Shown here: positions 1 through 6,698 of the stretch, piece by piece
Layout: each line of letters opens with the position of its first letter
Position numbering within the stretch: the first letter of the stretch is position 1
Notes under the pieces: model-generated
The model's input: only the letters and a program-made list of their open reading frames with translations
Database searches by the model: none
Told to the model about the DNA's origin: nothing
NCBI GenBank assembly: GCA_005888465.1
Contig: VAYJ01000075.1
Coordinates: 1 to 12,181, forward strand
Source of the DNA: Actinomycetota bacterium
Lineage (GTDB): Bacteria > Actinomycetota > UBA4738
DNA: 12,181 nucleotides
Direction of reading: 5' to 3'
Translations under genes and position numbers: made by a program

Positions 1-1
1 T

Positions 2-94
2 GGGCTCGACCGGTACGTCCTTCCGGCCCTGGGGACGCCCTGGCACCCGGGGAGGCTGTTCCACGAAGAGACGGCTGCGGTCGCCGCAGTCTGA
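2..94 (+). CDS. C-terminal end of an unidentified protein (partial, cut by window edge)
   Basis: This frame is open from the left edge and ends at TGA 92-94, giving 30 residues that finish ...HEETAAVAAV. The composition (Tyr, Trp, His, Leu, Phe alongside Ala/Val) looks more like real protein than the Arg/Pro-rich shadow frames common in this DNA. A perfect 13-bp inverted repeat starts 21 bases after the stop, as expected at the end of a transcription unit. No motif identifies the protein, and the fragment is too short to assign a family. The gene call rests on the open frame and the hairpin behind it. Confidence 0.45.
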   Translation, partial: GLDRYVLPALGTPWHPGRLFHEETAAVAAV

Positions 95-115
95 CGTCGC
101 CCTGCGGCGATAACC

Positions 116-145
116 ACGGGGCCCGGGAGCGATCCCGGGCCCCGT
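116..145 (+). terminator. Perfect GC-rich hairpin, probable terminator of the left-edge gene
   Basis: A 13-bp perfect inverted repeat (arms 116-128 and 133-145) with a 4-base GCGA loop. It lies between the stop codon at 92-94 and the next gene. No T-run follows, so it is not a textbook intrinsic terminator. It may still terminate transcription or protect the 3' end of the mRNA. Confidence 0.6.
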
Positions 146-247
146 CCGCTGCGTCCGGGACCGAGAATTCATGGCTTCGACTGGTCCAACGACCCGAGCC
201 GTCCGTACACTCAAACGGCCCGTACCCTCGCCCGCTCCATCCGACCG

Positions 248-254
248 AAGGAGG
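248..254 (+). promoter_or_regulatory. Shine-Dalgarno site that decides the start of the Asp-box protein
   Basis: AAGGAGG lies directly against the ATG at 256, which leaves only one base of spacing. It lies 7 bases before the GTG at 262, which is optimal. This favours GTG 262 as the true start, two codons after the ATG of the longest reading frame. Confidence 0.65.
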
Positions 255-261
255 TATGCAG

Positions 262-1740
262 GTGGCTTCGACTCGCACGAAACCCCTCGCCCGCCGCGCC
301 GCGATCATGGCGGCGGCGATGGTGGCGGTGTTCGGCCTGGCCGGGACGGCGTTCGCGGCCGTGGCCCTCACCACGGTGAGCACCGATCCCTACACGAACA
401 CCCAGTTGGCCTATCACCAGACTCAAGTGGAGCCCGACACCTTCGCCGCGGGCTCGACAATCATGTCGGTCTTCCAGAGTGGTCGGTTCTACGACGGTGG
501 CGCGTCCAACATCGGCTATGCCACGTCGATCGACAGCGGACACACGTGGACGAACGGATTCCTGCCGGGCACGACGGTGTACGCGACGCCGGCTGGCCCC
601 TGGGCCCGGATCAGCGACCCCTCGGTCGCGTTCGACCCCAAGCACAACGTGTGGCTCGTCACCGGCCTCGCGATCGACGCCAACACGACGGGCAAGGGTG
701 TGCTCGTGAACCGCTCGACCGACGGCGGTATCACCTTCGCCAACCCCGTGACGATCAACCAGACCTGCGGGTTCTGCGACAAGGAATGGATCGCGTGCGA
801 CCAGACCGCGACGAGCCCATTCTTCGGCAACTGCTACGTCGAGTGGGACGACGCCGCTGCATTTAACAAGCTGCACATGGCCTTTTCGACCGACGGCGGC
901 CAGACGTGGACGAACTCCGGTGTTCCCAGCAACTCGAACGGCGTCATCGGAGGCCAGCCGCTCGTGCAGCCGAGCGGCACCGTCGTGATGCCGATCGGTG
1001 GCGGGATCGGGCTCGAGTCGTTCATCTCGACGAACGGCGGGTCGAGCTACACAGGCCCGTTCAACATCTCCTCGGTCACCACGCACGGCGTGAACGGCGG
1101 GCTTCGCGACGGGGGCGGCCTGCCGTCCGCCGAGATCGACGCGTCGGGCAAGGTCTACGTCGTCTGGCAGGACTGTCGGTTCCGGGCGAGCTGCTCCTCG
1201 AACGACATCCTGATGAGCACGTCCACCAACGGCCAGACCTGGACCGCGCCGGTTCGCATCCCGATCGACCTAGTGACGAGCACGGTCGATCACTTCATCC
1301 CGGGGATCGCGGTCGACCCAGCGACCTCGGGCTCCACCGCGCGCCTCGGGCTGACCTACTACTTCTACCCGACGGCCAACTGCTCCACGAGCACATGCAA
1401 ACTGAGTGCCGGGTTCGTCTCCTCGACGAACGGCGGTTCGACGTGGTCGAGGGTGACCCGCATCCTGGGGTCGATCGGGCTGAAGTCCCTACCGCTCACG
1501 AACCAGGGCTACATGGTCGGTGACTACATCTCGACGTCGCTCTCAGCCGGCAAGGCCTACCCGGTGATGGCGAACGCCACGACCGGGACGTGCACGCAAG
1601 GACAGATCACCTCCTGTCACGAGTTCATGGTCGCGCCTTCGAACGGGCTCCTCATTCGCGGCGGAATGATCCCCGTCGGGCACGACCGGGTCCTCGCGTC
1701 TGGGCTCGGGGCGTCGTTCCTGCCCAGGACGGCGTTCTAG
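262..1740 (+). CDS. Secreted Asp-box (BNR/sialidase-fold) repeat protein
   Basis: A 492-residue protein if started at GTG 262. The N-terminus has a basic stretch (RTKPLARR) and then a hydrophobic segment ending in GTAFA, a typical Sec signal peptide, so the protein should be exported. Six Asp-box-like motifs (S-x-D/N-x-G-x-T-W/F) are spread along the chain: SIDSGHTW near residue 90, STDGGITF near 152, STDGGQTW near 209, STNGGSSY near 256, TSTNGQTW near 322 and STNGGSTW near 387. This pattern is characteristic of the six-bladed beta-propeller of the sialidase superfamily. I see no clear FRIP/YRIP motif or full catalytic Arg triad, so sialidase activity is not shown; it could be another glycosidase or a non-catalytic propeller. 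Several Cys pairs (for example CGFC and CSTSTC) would suit disulfides outside the cell. The gene stands alone between two terminator hairpins. Confidence 0.85.
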   Translation: MASTRTKPLARRAAIMAAAMVAVFGLAGTAFAAVALTTVSTDPYTNTQLAYHQTQVEPDTFAAGSTIMSVFQSGRFYDGGASNIGYATSIDSGHTWTNGFLPGTTVYATPAGPWARISDPSVAFDPKHNVWLVTGLAIDANTTGKGVLVNRSTDGGITFANPVTINQTCGFCDKEWIACDQTATSPFFGNCYVEWDDAAAFNKLHMAFSTDGGQTWTNSGVPSNSNGVIGGQPLVQPSGTVVMPIGGGIGLESFISTNGGSSYTGPFNISSVTTHGVNGGLRDGGGLPSAEIDASGKVYVVWQDCRFRASCSSNDILMSTSTNGQTWTAPVRIPIDLVTSTVDHFIPGIAVDPATSGSTARLGLTYYFYPTANCSTSTCKLSAGFVSSTNGGSTWSRVTRILGSIGLKSLPLTNQGYMVGDYISTSLSAGKAYPVMANATTGTCTQGQITSCHEFMVAPSNGLLIRGGMIPVGHDRVLASGLGASFLPRTAF

Positions 1741-1757
1741 CCACCACGGTCCAGCGG

Positions 1758-1791
1758 GCGGGGCGGGTCCTCCGGGACCCGCCCCGCTTTT
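1758..1791 (+). terminator. Strong rho-independent terminator
   Basis: A 13-bp perfect GC-rich stem (arms 1758-1770 and 1775-1787, closing a TCCG loop) is followed at once by TTTT (1788-1791). It starts 18 bases after the TAG of the Asp-box protein gene, so it ends that transcript. Confidence 0.9.
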
Positions 1792-1891
1792 CCCCCGGGC
1801 TCGACCGATCCGATCCCCATCCGTTCGACCTAGGCCGAAGCTAGGCAGGGCGGCCGTAGACGGACTCACGCCCGCAACCCACACTGATTGC
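1792..1891. other. Intergenic stretch, no firm feature
   Basis: Between the terminator and the next small gene I see only a short inverted repeat, CCTAG-(7 bases)-CTAGG, near 1829-1845. There is no convincing -35/-10 pair and no strong Shine-Dalgarno before the ATG at 1892. Confidence 0.4.
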
Positions 1892-2080
1892 ATGCCCACC
1901 ACGGTCTCGTCCCTGCGAACCGCCCGTATCGAGCCCATCACCGTCAAGCCCCCGCGCCAGCACGAGGCGGGGCGCCGCTGCCGCCTCTGCGGGACGCAAC
2001 TCAGCCGATACAACCCGTCGCCCATCTTCTGCTACGCCCACGAGCCACCGACCCACCGCATCCCCGCTCGCTGGGACTGA
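1892..2080 (+). CDS. Small zinc-binding-type protein (CxxC...CxxH)
   Basis: A 62-residue protein. The first ~28 residues are basic and probably flexible. The core is CRLCGTQLSRYN followed by FCYAH, giving candidate metal ligands Cys30, Cys33, Cys47 and His50 (C-x2-C-x13-C-x2-H), the layout of a small treble-clef or zinc-ribbon site. I recall similar C-x2-CG-x2-LS-x-YN-x-C-x2-H modules in small actinobacterial proteins and ahead of helix-turn-helix domains, but I cannot name a family. No strong ribosome binding site precedes the ATG, so translation may be weak or leaderless; a start a few codons inside is possible. Function unknown; RNA or DNA binding is only a guess from the fold type. Confidence 0.6.
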   Translation: MPTTVSSLRTARIEPITVKPPRQHEAGRRCRLCGTQLSRYNPSPIFCYAHEPPTHRIPARWD

Positions 2081-2142
2081 TCCGCCCGTCCGGTCCTCCA
2101 CCGACCGAGTACGCTGGTCGGCCACACCCGGAGGAGGACGCG

Positions 2143-2478
2143 ATGGCCGAATACCGCGAGGTCAGACACATGCGGCTCTACCTGAAAGAGCCGCGCACCG
2201 AACGCCTGCGCAAGAGCGCCGAGGGCCGGCTGCGCTATCTCCTCTCGACCGGCTGGCGGGAGGTCGAGCGCTGGCACGCCGACGACTACCTCACCGTTAG
2301 GGTCGAGCGCTCCGGACACGCGCCTCGCATGACGAGGCTCCCGAAGCCGCCGCCGCAGCTCCCGCGCCCGCCCCGACAGGGTCAGGGTCGAGGGGGACCT
2401 GGCGGACGCGGTGGGCCGGGTGGATTTGGGGGAAGGGGAGGGCCGGGCGGCCCCGGGGCGGGGGCGGGGCCGAGGTAG
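2143..2478 (+). CDS. Small basic protein with Pro-rich linker and RGG-box tail
   Basis: A 111-residue protein of unknown family. GGAGGAGG at 2131-2138 lies a few bases before ATG 2143 and fixes the start. Residues 1-65 are charged and appear folded, mostly helical, with Trp38 and Trp44 (GWREVERWHADDYL). Residues 66-79 are proline-rich (PKPPPQLPRPPR). Residues 80-111 are almost only Gly, Arg and Pro, with RGG at 83-85, 89-91 and 98-100. RGG tails are known in RNA-binding proteins of eukaryotes and in some bacterial cold-shock or RNA-binding proteins, so an RNA-associated role is an inference. The Gly-rich tail is encoded by dense G-runs. The gene converges on the sigma factor gene with 4 bases between the stop codons. 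Confidence 0.7.
   Translation: MAEYREVRHMRLYLKEPRTERLRKSAEGRLRYLLSTGWREVERWHADDYLTVRVERSGHAPRMTRLPKPPPQLPRPPRQGQGRGGPGGRGGPGGFGGRGGPGGPGAGAGPR
2413..2469 (+). repeat. G-run tract with G-quadruplex potential
   Basis: Nine runs of three to five G (2413-2415, 2418-2420, 2428-2432, 2435-2438, 2440-2442, 2445-2447, 2455-2458, 2460-2464, 2466-2469) are separated by short spacers on the coding strand. They encode the Gly-rich tail of the RGG protein. The tract fits the G3+N1-7 quadruplex rule in several registers. The opposite strand is a C-rich, G-poor RNA that the sigma factor transcript would carry if it reads through, which is also the composition of a Rho loading site. Confidence 0.6.
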
Positions 2479-2482
2479 GCGC

Positions 2483-2486
<4 letters not shown>
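2475..2486. repeat. 12-bp perfect palindrome containing both convergent stop codons
   Basis: GTAGGCGCCTAC is its own reverse complement. The TAG stop of the RGG protein (2476-2478, plus) and the TAG stop of the sigma factor (2485-2483, minus) both lie within it. Confidence 0.75.
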
Positions 2487-3844
<1,358 letters not shown>

Positions 3845-4040
3845 GAGTGACCATTAGTGTCCCAGATCAACGGCGTGGTGCCCCGCGGCCGGAAGGCTCG
3901 TCTGGGACTGAGGGCATTCGGCCCGGTGGAATGCGCCGTTCGGTCCCATGGGTCGGGCCGTTCGGCGGTGGGCAGCCCTCACCCGCGTCGGGCATGATGC
4001 TTGACGTCGGGGGGACCCCCGGCCCAGGGAGATGCCTGCA
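3845..4040. other. Divergent intergenic region between the sigma factor and a small hypothetical gene
   Basis: About 196 bases that must hold promoters for both directions. TTGACG at 4001-4006 looks like a plus-strand -35 box, but no matching -10 box lies 16-18 bases on. No convincing sigma gene promoter could be read on the minus strand. AGGGAG at 4026-4031 serves as ribosome binding site for ATG 4041. Confidence 0.4.
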
Positions 4041-4274
4041 ATGCCCGACCGAGTCAAGAGCACGTCCACCGTCCGACGAGGCATCGACCAGGCCGTGTCG
4101 GACGTGCTCGACGCCGCCGCCCGCCACTGCCGGCCAGGCGATCCGTGCCCGGCGTGCCTCCGCGAGATCCGCGAGGAAGCGTTCCGGTGGCTGCGTGAGG
4201 TCGCGGACAGCGCCCCGCCCGAGTCCGAGCTTCACTTCCGCGCGTGGGAGCTGCACATCGGGGGTAGGAAGTGA
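4041..4274 (+). CDS. Small Cys-containing hypothetical protein
   Basis: A 77-residue protein of unknown family. Two in-frame ATGs exist, at 4032 and 4041. AGGGAG (4026-4031) abuts the first but is 9 bases from the second, so 4041 is preferred. The sequence is mostly helical and charged, with a central HCRPGDPCPAC segment. His29, Cys30, Cys36 and Cys39 could bind a metal ion or form a redox-active pair. No signal peptide or membrane segment is present, so it is probably cytoplasmic. The L,D-transpeptidase gene starts 20 bases after its stop on the same strand, so the two may share a transcript. No function can be assigned. Confidence 0.6.
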   Translation: MPDRVKSTSTVRRGIDQAVSDVLDAAARHCRPGDPCPACLREIREEAFRWLREVADSAPPESELHFRAWELHIGGRK

Positions 4275-4294
4275 CCACCCCGATCGCCGTCTAG

Positions 4295-5020
4295 ATGCGA
4301 AACAAGGCCGCCTGGGCGGTCGTCCTCGGCCTGGTGCTCCTGAGGTTCGTCGCCCAGGCAAGCGCCAAGCCTCCGCAGACTTCCGCGGTACCCGCCCCCT
4401 CGGCATCTTCCTCGTGGTTCGATCCGTTCGACCCGGCCCCTTCCCCGAGCCCGTCGCCCGCACCCGTGGCCGCCGATCCCTGCCCGCCGACCCTGGTCGG
4501 CACGCTGACCAAGGCCGTCGGCCATCTCCCGAAACATCAGACCCTCGACCTGCTGCAGGAAGCGCAGGACCAGTGGCTGGCGCTCCTGCCCCTTCGACCG
4601 AACGGAAGCGTCGGGTGGATCCCCAGCTCCTCGATCCGCGTGTCGCAGACGACGTGGAAGCTCGTCGTCGACCGGTCACGTCTGCGGCTCACCGTCATCC
4701 ACGACTGCCAAGCGGTCCGCAGCTTCCCGGTTGCGGTCGGCAAGCCCTCGACGCCGACACCGAAGGGAACCTTCTACTTGGACGCGCTCTACCGCCTGCC
4801 GCCGGCGAGCTTCGTCGGTCCCTTCGCGTACACGCTCTCCGGGCATTCCAACGTCCTGTTCAGCTTCGACGGCGGCGAAGGACGTCTCGGCCTGCATGGC
4901 ACGAGCGACCCGTCGAGCATCGGACACGCCACGTCACACGGCTGCGTCCGCATGTTCAACAAAGACATCAGCTGGCTCGTCTCGAGGCTCCCGCTCGGGA
5001 CCCCCGTCGTCGTTCGCTAG
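4295..5020 (+). CDS. Exported L,D-transpeptidase (YkuD domain) with SH3-like domain
   Basis: A 241-residue protein. Residues 1-24 form a signal peptide (AAWAVVLGLVLLRFVAQASA). A Ser/Pro/Ala-rich linker (about 27-58, with PAPSPSPSPAP) leads to an SH3-like segment (about 66-116, ending GSVGWIPSSSIRVS). The YkuD catalytic domain covers about 121-241 and carries the family signature: His201 in GLHGTSD and SHGCVRM at 214-220, with Cys217 the expected nucleophile and Arg219 conserved. L,D-transpeptidases make 3-3 cross-links in peptidoglycan or attach proteins to it, working outside the membrane, which fits the signal peptide. The ATG has no strong Shine-Dalgarno; coupling to the gene 20 bases upstream is possible. 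The TAG stop overlaps the stop of the convergent DUF1684 gene in a shared CTAG. Confidence 0.93.
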   Translation: MRNKAAWAVVLGLVLLRFVAQASAKPPQTSAVPAPSASSSWFDPFDPAPSPSPSPAPVAADPCPPTLVGTLTKAVGHLPKHQTLDLLQEAQDQWLALLPLRPNGSVGWIPSSSIRVSQTTWKLVVDRSRLRLTVIHDCQAVRSFPVAVGKPSTPTPKGTFYLDALYRLPPASFVGPFAYTLSGHSNVLFSFDGGEGRLGLHGTSDPSSIGHATSHGCVRMFNKDISWLVSRLPLGTPVVVR

Positions 5021-5838
5021 CTCCCGTACCGCTTCTCGCCCGCCTCCACCCGTACCGGCAGCCGGTTCTGCGGGAGCGGCAGCGGGCACGTCACGTGCGC
5101 GGTGAACGCGCACGGCGGGTTGTACGCGCGGTTGAAGTCCAGAACCACGATCCCGTCAGGCCCGGCCTGCGGCGTGTAGAGGTAGCGCCCCCCGCCGAAC
5201 GTCTCGCTCTGGTTCGTCTCGTCGCCGAACACGACGAACAGGTCGGACTCGCCGTCCTCGAGGAACACATCGAGCCGGTAGGGCTCCCCCTCGATCGCGA
5301 ACGCCACGGCCCCCGGCACCGGGTAGATCTCCGGCGTGCCGAGCACGGTGCCCACCTCCGCCGTGCGCCCCTCCTCGTACGGCTCGAACCGCGCCTCGAT
5401 CCGCCACCCCAGTTCGACGGGGTAGTGCTCGATGCCCCGGAACGAACGGATCGCCTCCGCTTCGCCATTCCGGACGCGCAGAGCCAGGGTCCCGTACCGG
5501 CGGATGACGTGGAAGCTCACCGGTCCCTTCCGGAGCACCGTCGGCTCGCCGCCCGCGTCGTCGTGCAGCTCGACCGTCCCGACCAGGTCCTTGCCGTCCC
5601 ACGTGAGCCCCGAACCCTCTGCCGCGTGGAAGGAAGCCACGCCCGCGTCGACCTCGATCGACCCGACCGGAACGTCGCTCCCGGGAACCACGACCGGGTT
5701 GTCGCCGTCATGCAGCCACTCGAGCGCAACGACCGCGAGCCACCCGTCGGGGCTCGTGAGCTTCGCGAGGCGTGCGGTGCGCCACGCCGCGACCTCGCGC
5801 CGATGGTCGCTCGATGACGTCGTCGCCATCGGCCTCAT
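5017..5838 (-). CDS. DUF1684 family protein, last gene of the formate dehydrogenase operon
   Basis: A 273-residue protein with no signal peptide. The C-terminal part carries the DUF1684 hallmark LDFNRAYNPPCAF (about 233-245), then CPLPLPQNRLPVRVEAGEK. A beta-rich middle contains YPVPGAVAFAIEGEPYRL and FGDETN. The family occurs in many bacteria; I know of no established biochemical function. The start at 5838 forms an ATGA overlap with the TGA stop of the Fe-S subunit gene (5835-5837), implying coupled translation; a second ATG at 5829 is a weaker option. The reading frame stays open far upstream (to 6600), but that extension is Arg-rich shadow of the Fe-S gene. The tight coupling suggests a link to the formate dehydrogenase, or chance capture at the operon end. 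Confidence 0.88.
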   Translation of the reverse strand: MRPMATTSSSDHRREVAAWRTARLAKLTSPDGWLAVVALEWLHDGDNPVVVPGSDVPVGSIEVDAGVASFHAAEGSGLTWDGKDLVGTVELHDDAGGEPTVLRKGPVSFHVIRRYGTLALRVRNGEAEAIRSFRGIEHYPVELGWRIEARFEPYEEGRTAEVGTVLGTPEIYPVPGAVAFAIEGEPYRLDVFLEDGESDLFVVFGDETNQSETFGGGRYLYTPQAGPDGIVVLDFNRAYNPPCAFTAHVTCPLPLPQNRLPVRVEAGEKRYGS

Positions 5839-6698
5839 GGGCTCGGTCGATTCTGGACGAACTGCCAGCCGAACCGACCTTTGATGCACAGGTGCCCGCT
5901 CGTCACCGAGTGATCGAGCGGGGAGGTCACGTTGACGATCTCGTTGTCCTGCACGTGCAGCTCCAGAGTGCACCCCACGCCGCAGTATGGGCAGATCGTG
6001 TCGACGGTCGTCTGCTGGGTTTCGTCCCAGGTTCCGTGTTCGCGCATGTCGTGCTCGCTTCTGAACATGAGTGCTCCGGTCGGGCAGACGCCGATGCAGT
6101 TCCCGCAGTACACGCACGCGGATTCCGTCAGCGGGACGTCGAACTCGGTCGAGATGTGCGCGTCGAACCCGCGTCCGGCGACGGCGATCGCGAACGTGTT
6201 CTGGGCGTCGACGCCGCACGCCTCGACGCACTTGTAGCAGAGGATGCACCGCGAGTAGTCGCGCACGTAGAGGTCGTTGTCGATCTTGGGAGGCTGTGCG
6301 ACGGTTGCCGCGTCTCCGAACCGGTCGGGGTCCGCCTGGTAGCGCTCGAGGTAGCCGGGGGAGGCGGGCGCGAGGCTGACGTCGACGGAGGACGCGAGGA
6401 GCTCCAGGACCAGCTTGCGCGAGAGGCGAACGCGTTCGGAATCGGTCTGGATGACCATGCCGGCCTCGGCCTTGCGGGAGCACGCGGGCGCGAGGACCCG
6501 CGCGCCCTCGACCTCGACGACGCAGACGCGGCAGACGTTCACCGGCGTCAGGTTCTCCAGGTAGCAGAGGGTCGGGGTGTCGATGCCGAGCGACCGGCAC
6601 GCCTCGAGCACGGTGGTGCCCTCGGGGACCCGGGTCGTCTGCCCGTCGATGGTCAGTTCGACCAAGCGGCGCGGCGGACCGACGGGGATGGCAGTCAT
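5835..6698 (-). CDS. Formate dehydrogenase Fe-S subunit carrying the detached [4Fe-4S] domain of the catalytic chain
   Basis: A 287-residue electron-transfer subunit. It has an N-terminal [2Fe-2S] ferredoxin domain (Cys45, Cys56, Cys59, Cys73); two [4Fe-4S] ferredoxin motifs (Cys151/154/157/161 in CILCYKCVEAC and Cys195/198/201/205 in CVYCGNCIGVC); and, at the C-terminus, the molybdopterin-oxidoreductase [4Fe-4S] motif with Cys236, Cys239, Cys243 and Cys271 (CPYCGVGC ... CIKG). Lys273 in CIKG matches the Lys (K44 in E. coli FdhF) that lies between cluster and pterin. The chain ends just after GRFGWQFV, exactly where the pterin domain would begin in a full-length formate dehydrogenase alpha chain; that remainder is the separate gene at 8526-10454. 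The usual NuoG-type His/Cys cluster motif is absent from about 95-125. GGAGG precedes ATG 6698, which overlaps the upstream stop as ATGA. Confidence 0.92.
   Translation of the reverse strand: MTAIPVGPPRRLVELTIDGQTTRVPEGTTVLEACRSLGIDTPTLCYLENLTPVNVCRVCVVEVEGARVLAPACSRKAEAGMVIQTDSERVRLSRKLVLELLASSVDVSLAPASPGYLERYQADPDRFGDAATVAQPPKIDNDLYVRDYSRCILCYKCVEACGVDAQNTFAIAVAGRGFDAHISTEFDVPLTESACVYCGNCIGVCPTGALMFRSEHDMREHGTWDETQQTTVDTICPYCGVGCTLELHVQDNEIVNVTSPLDHSVTSGHLCIKGRFGWQFVQNRPSP

Noticed and set aside
171..866. A 231-codon plus-strand open frame starting ATGGCTTCGACT
   Set aside because: It runs inside the Asp-box gene in another frame, has no Shine-Dalgarno, and its composition is Arg/His/Gly-rich.
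4001..4006. TTGACG as a promoter -35 box for the 4041 gene
   Set aside because: No -10-like hexamer lies at 16-18 bases, so a promoter call is not supported.
3847..5817. A 656-codon plus-strand open frame
   Set aside because: It crosses the intergenic region, the 77-residue gene, the L,D-transpeptidase (other frame) and the DUF1684 gene antisense. The translation is Arg/Pro/His-rich with no motif; it is a high-GC shadow.
5839..6600. Upstream extension of the DUF1684 frame to a 527-residue protein
   Set aside because: The extra residues are Arg-rich shadow of the Fe-S subunit; DUF1684 homology starts only after 5838, where an ATGA overlap gives a natural start.
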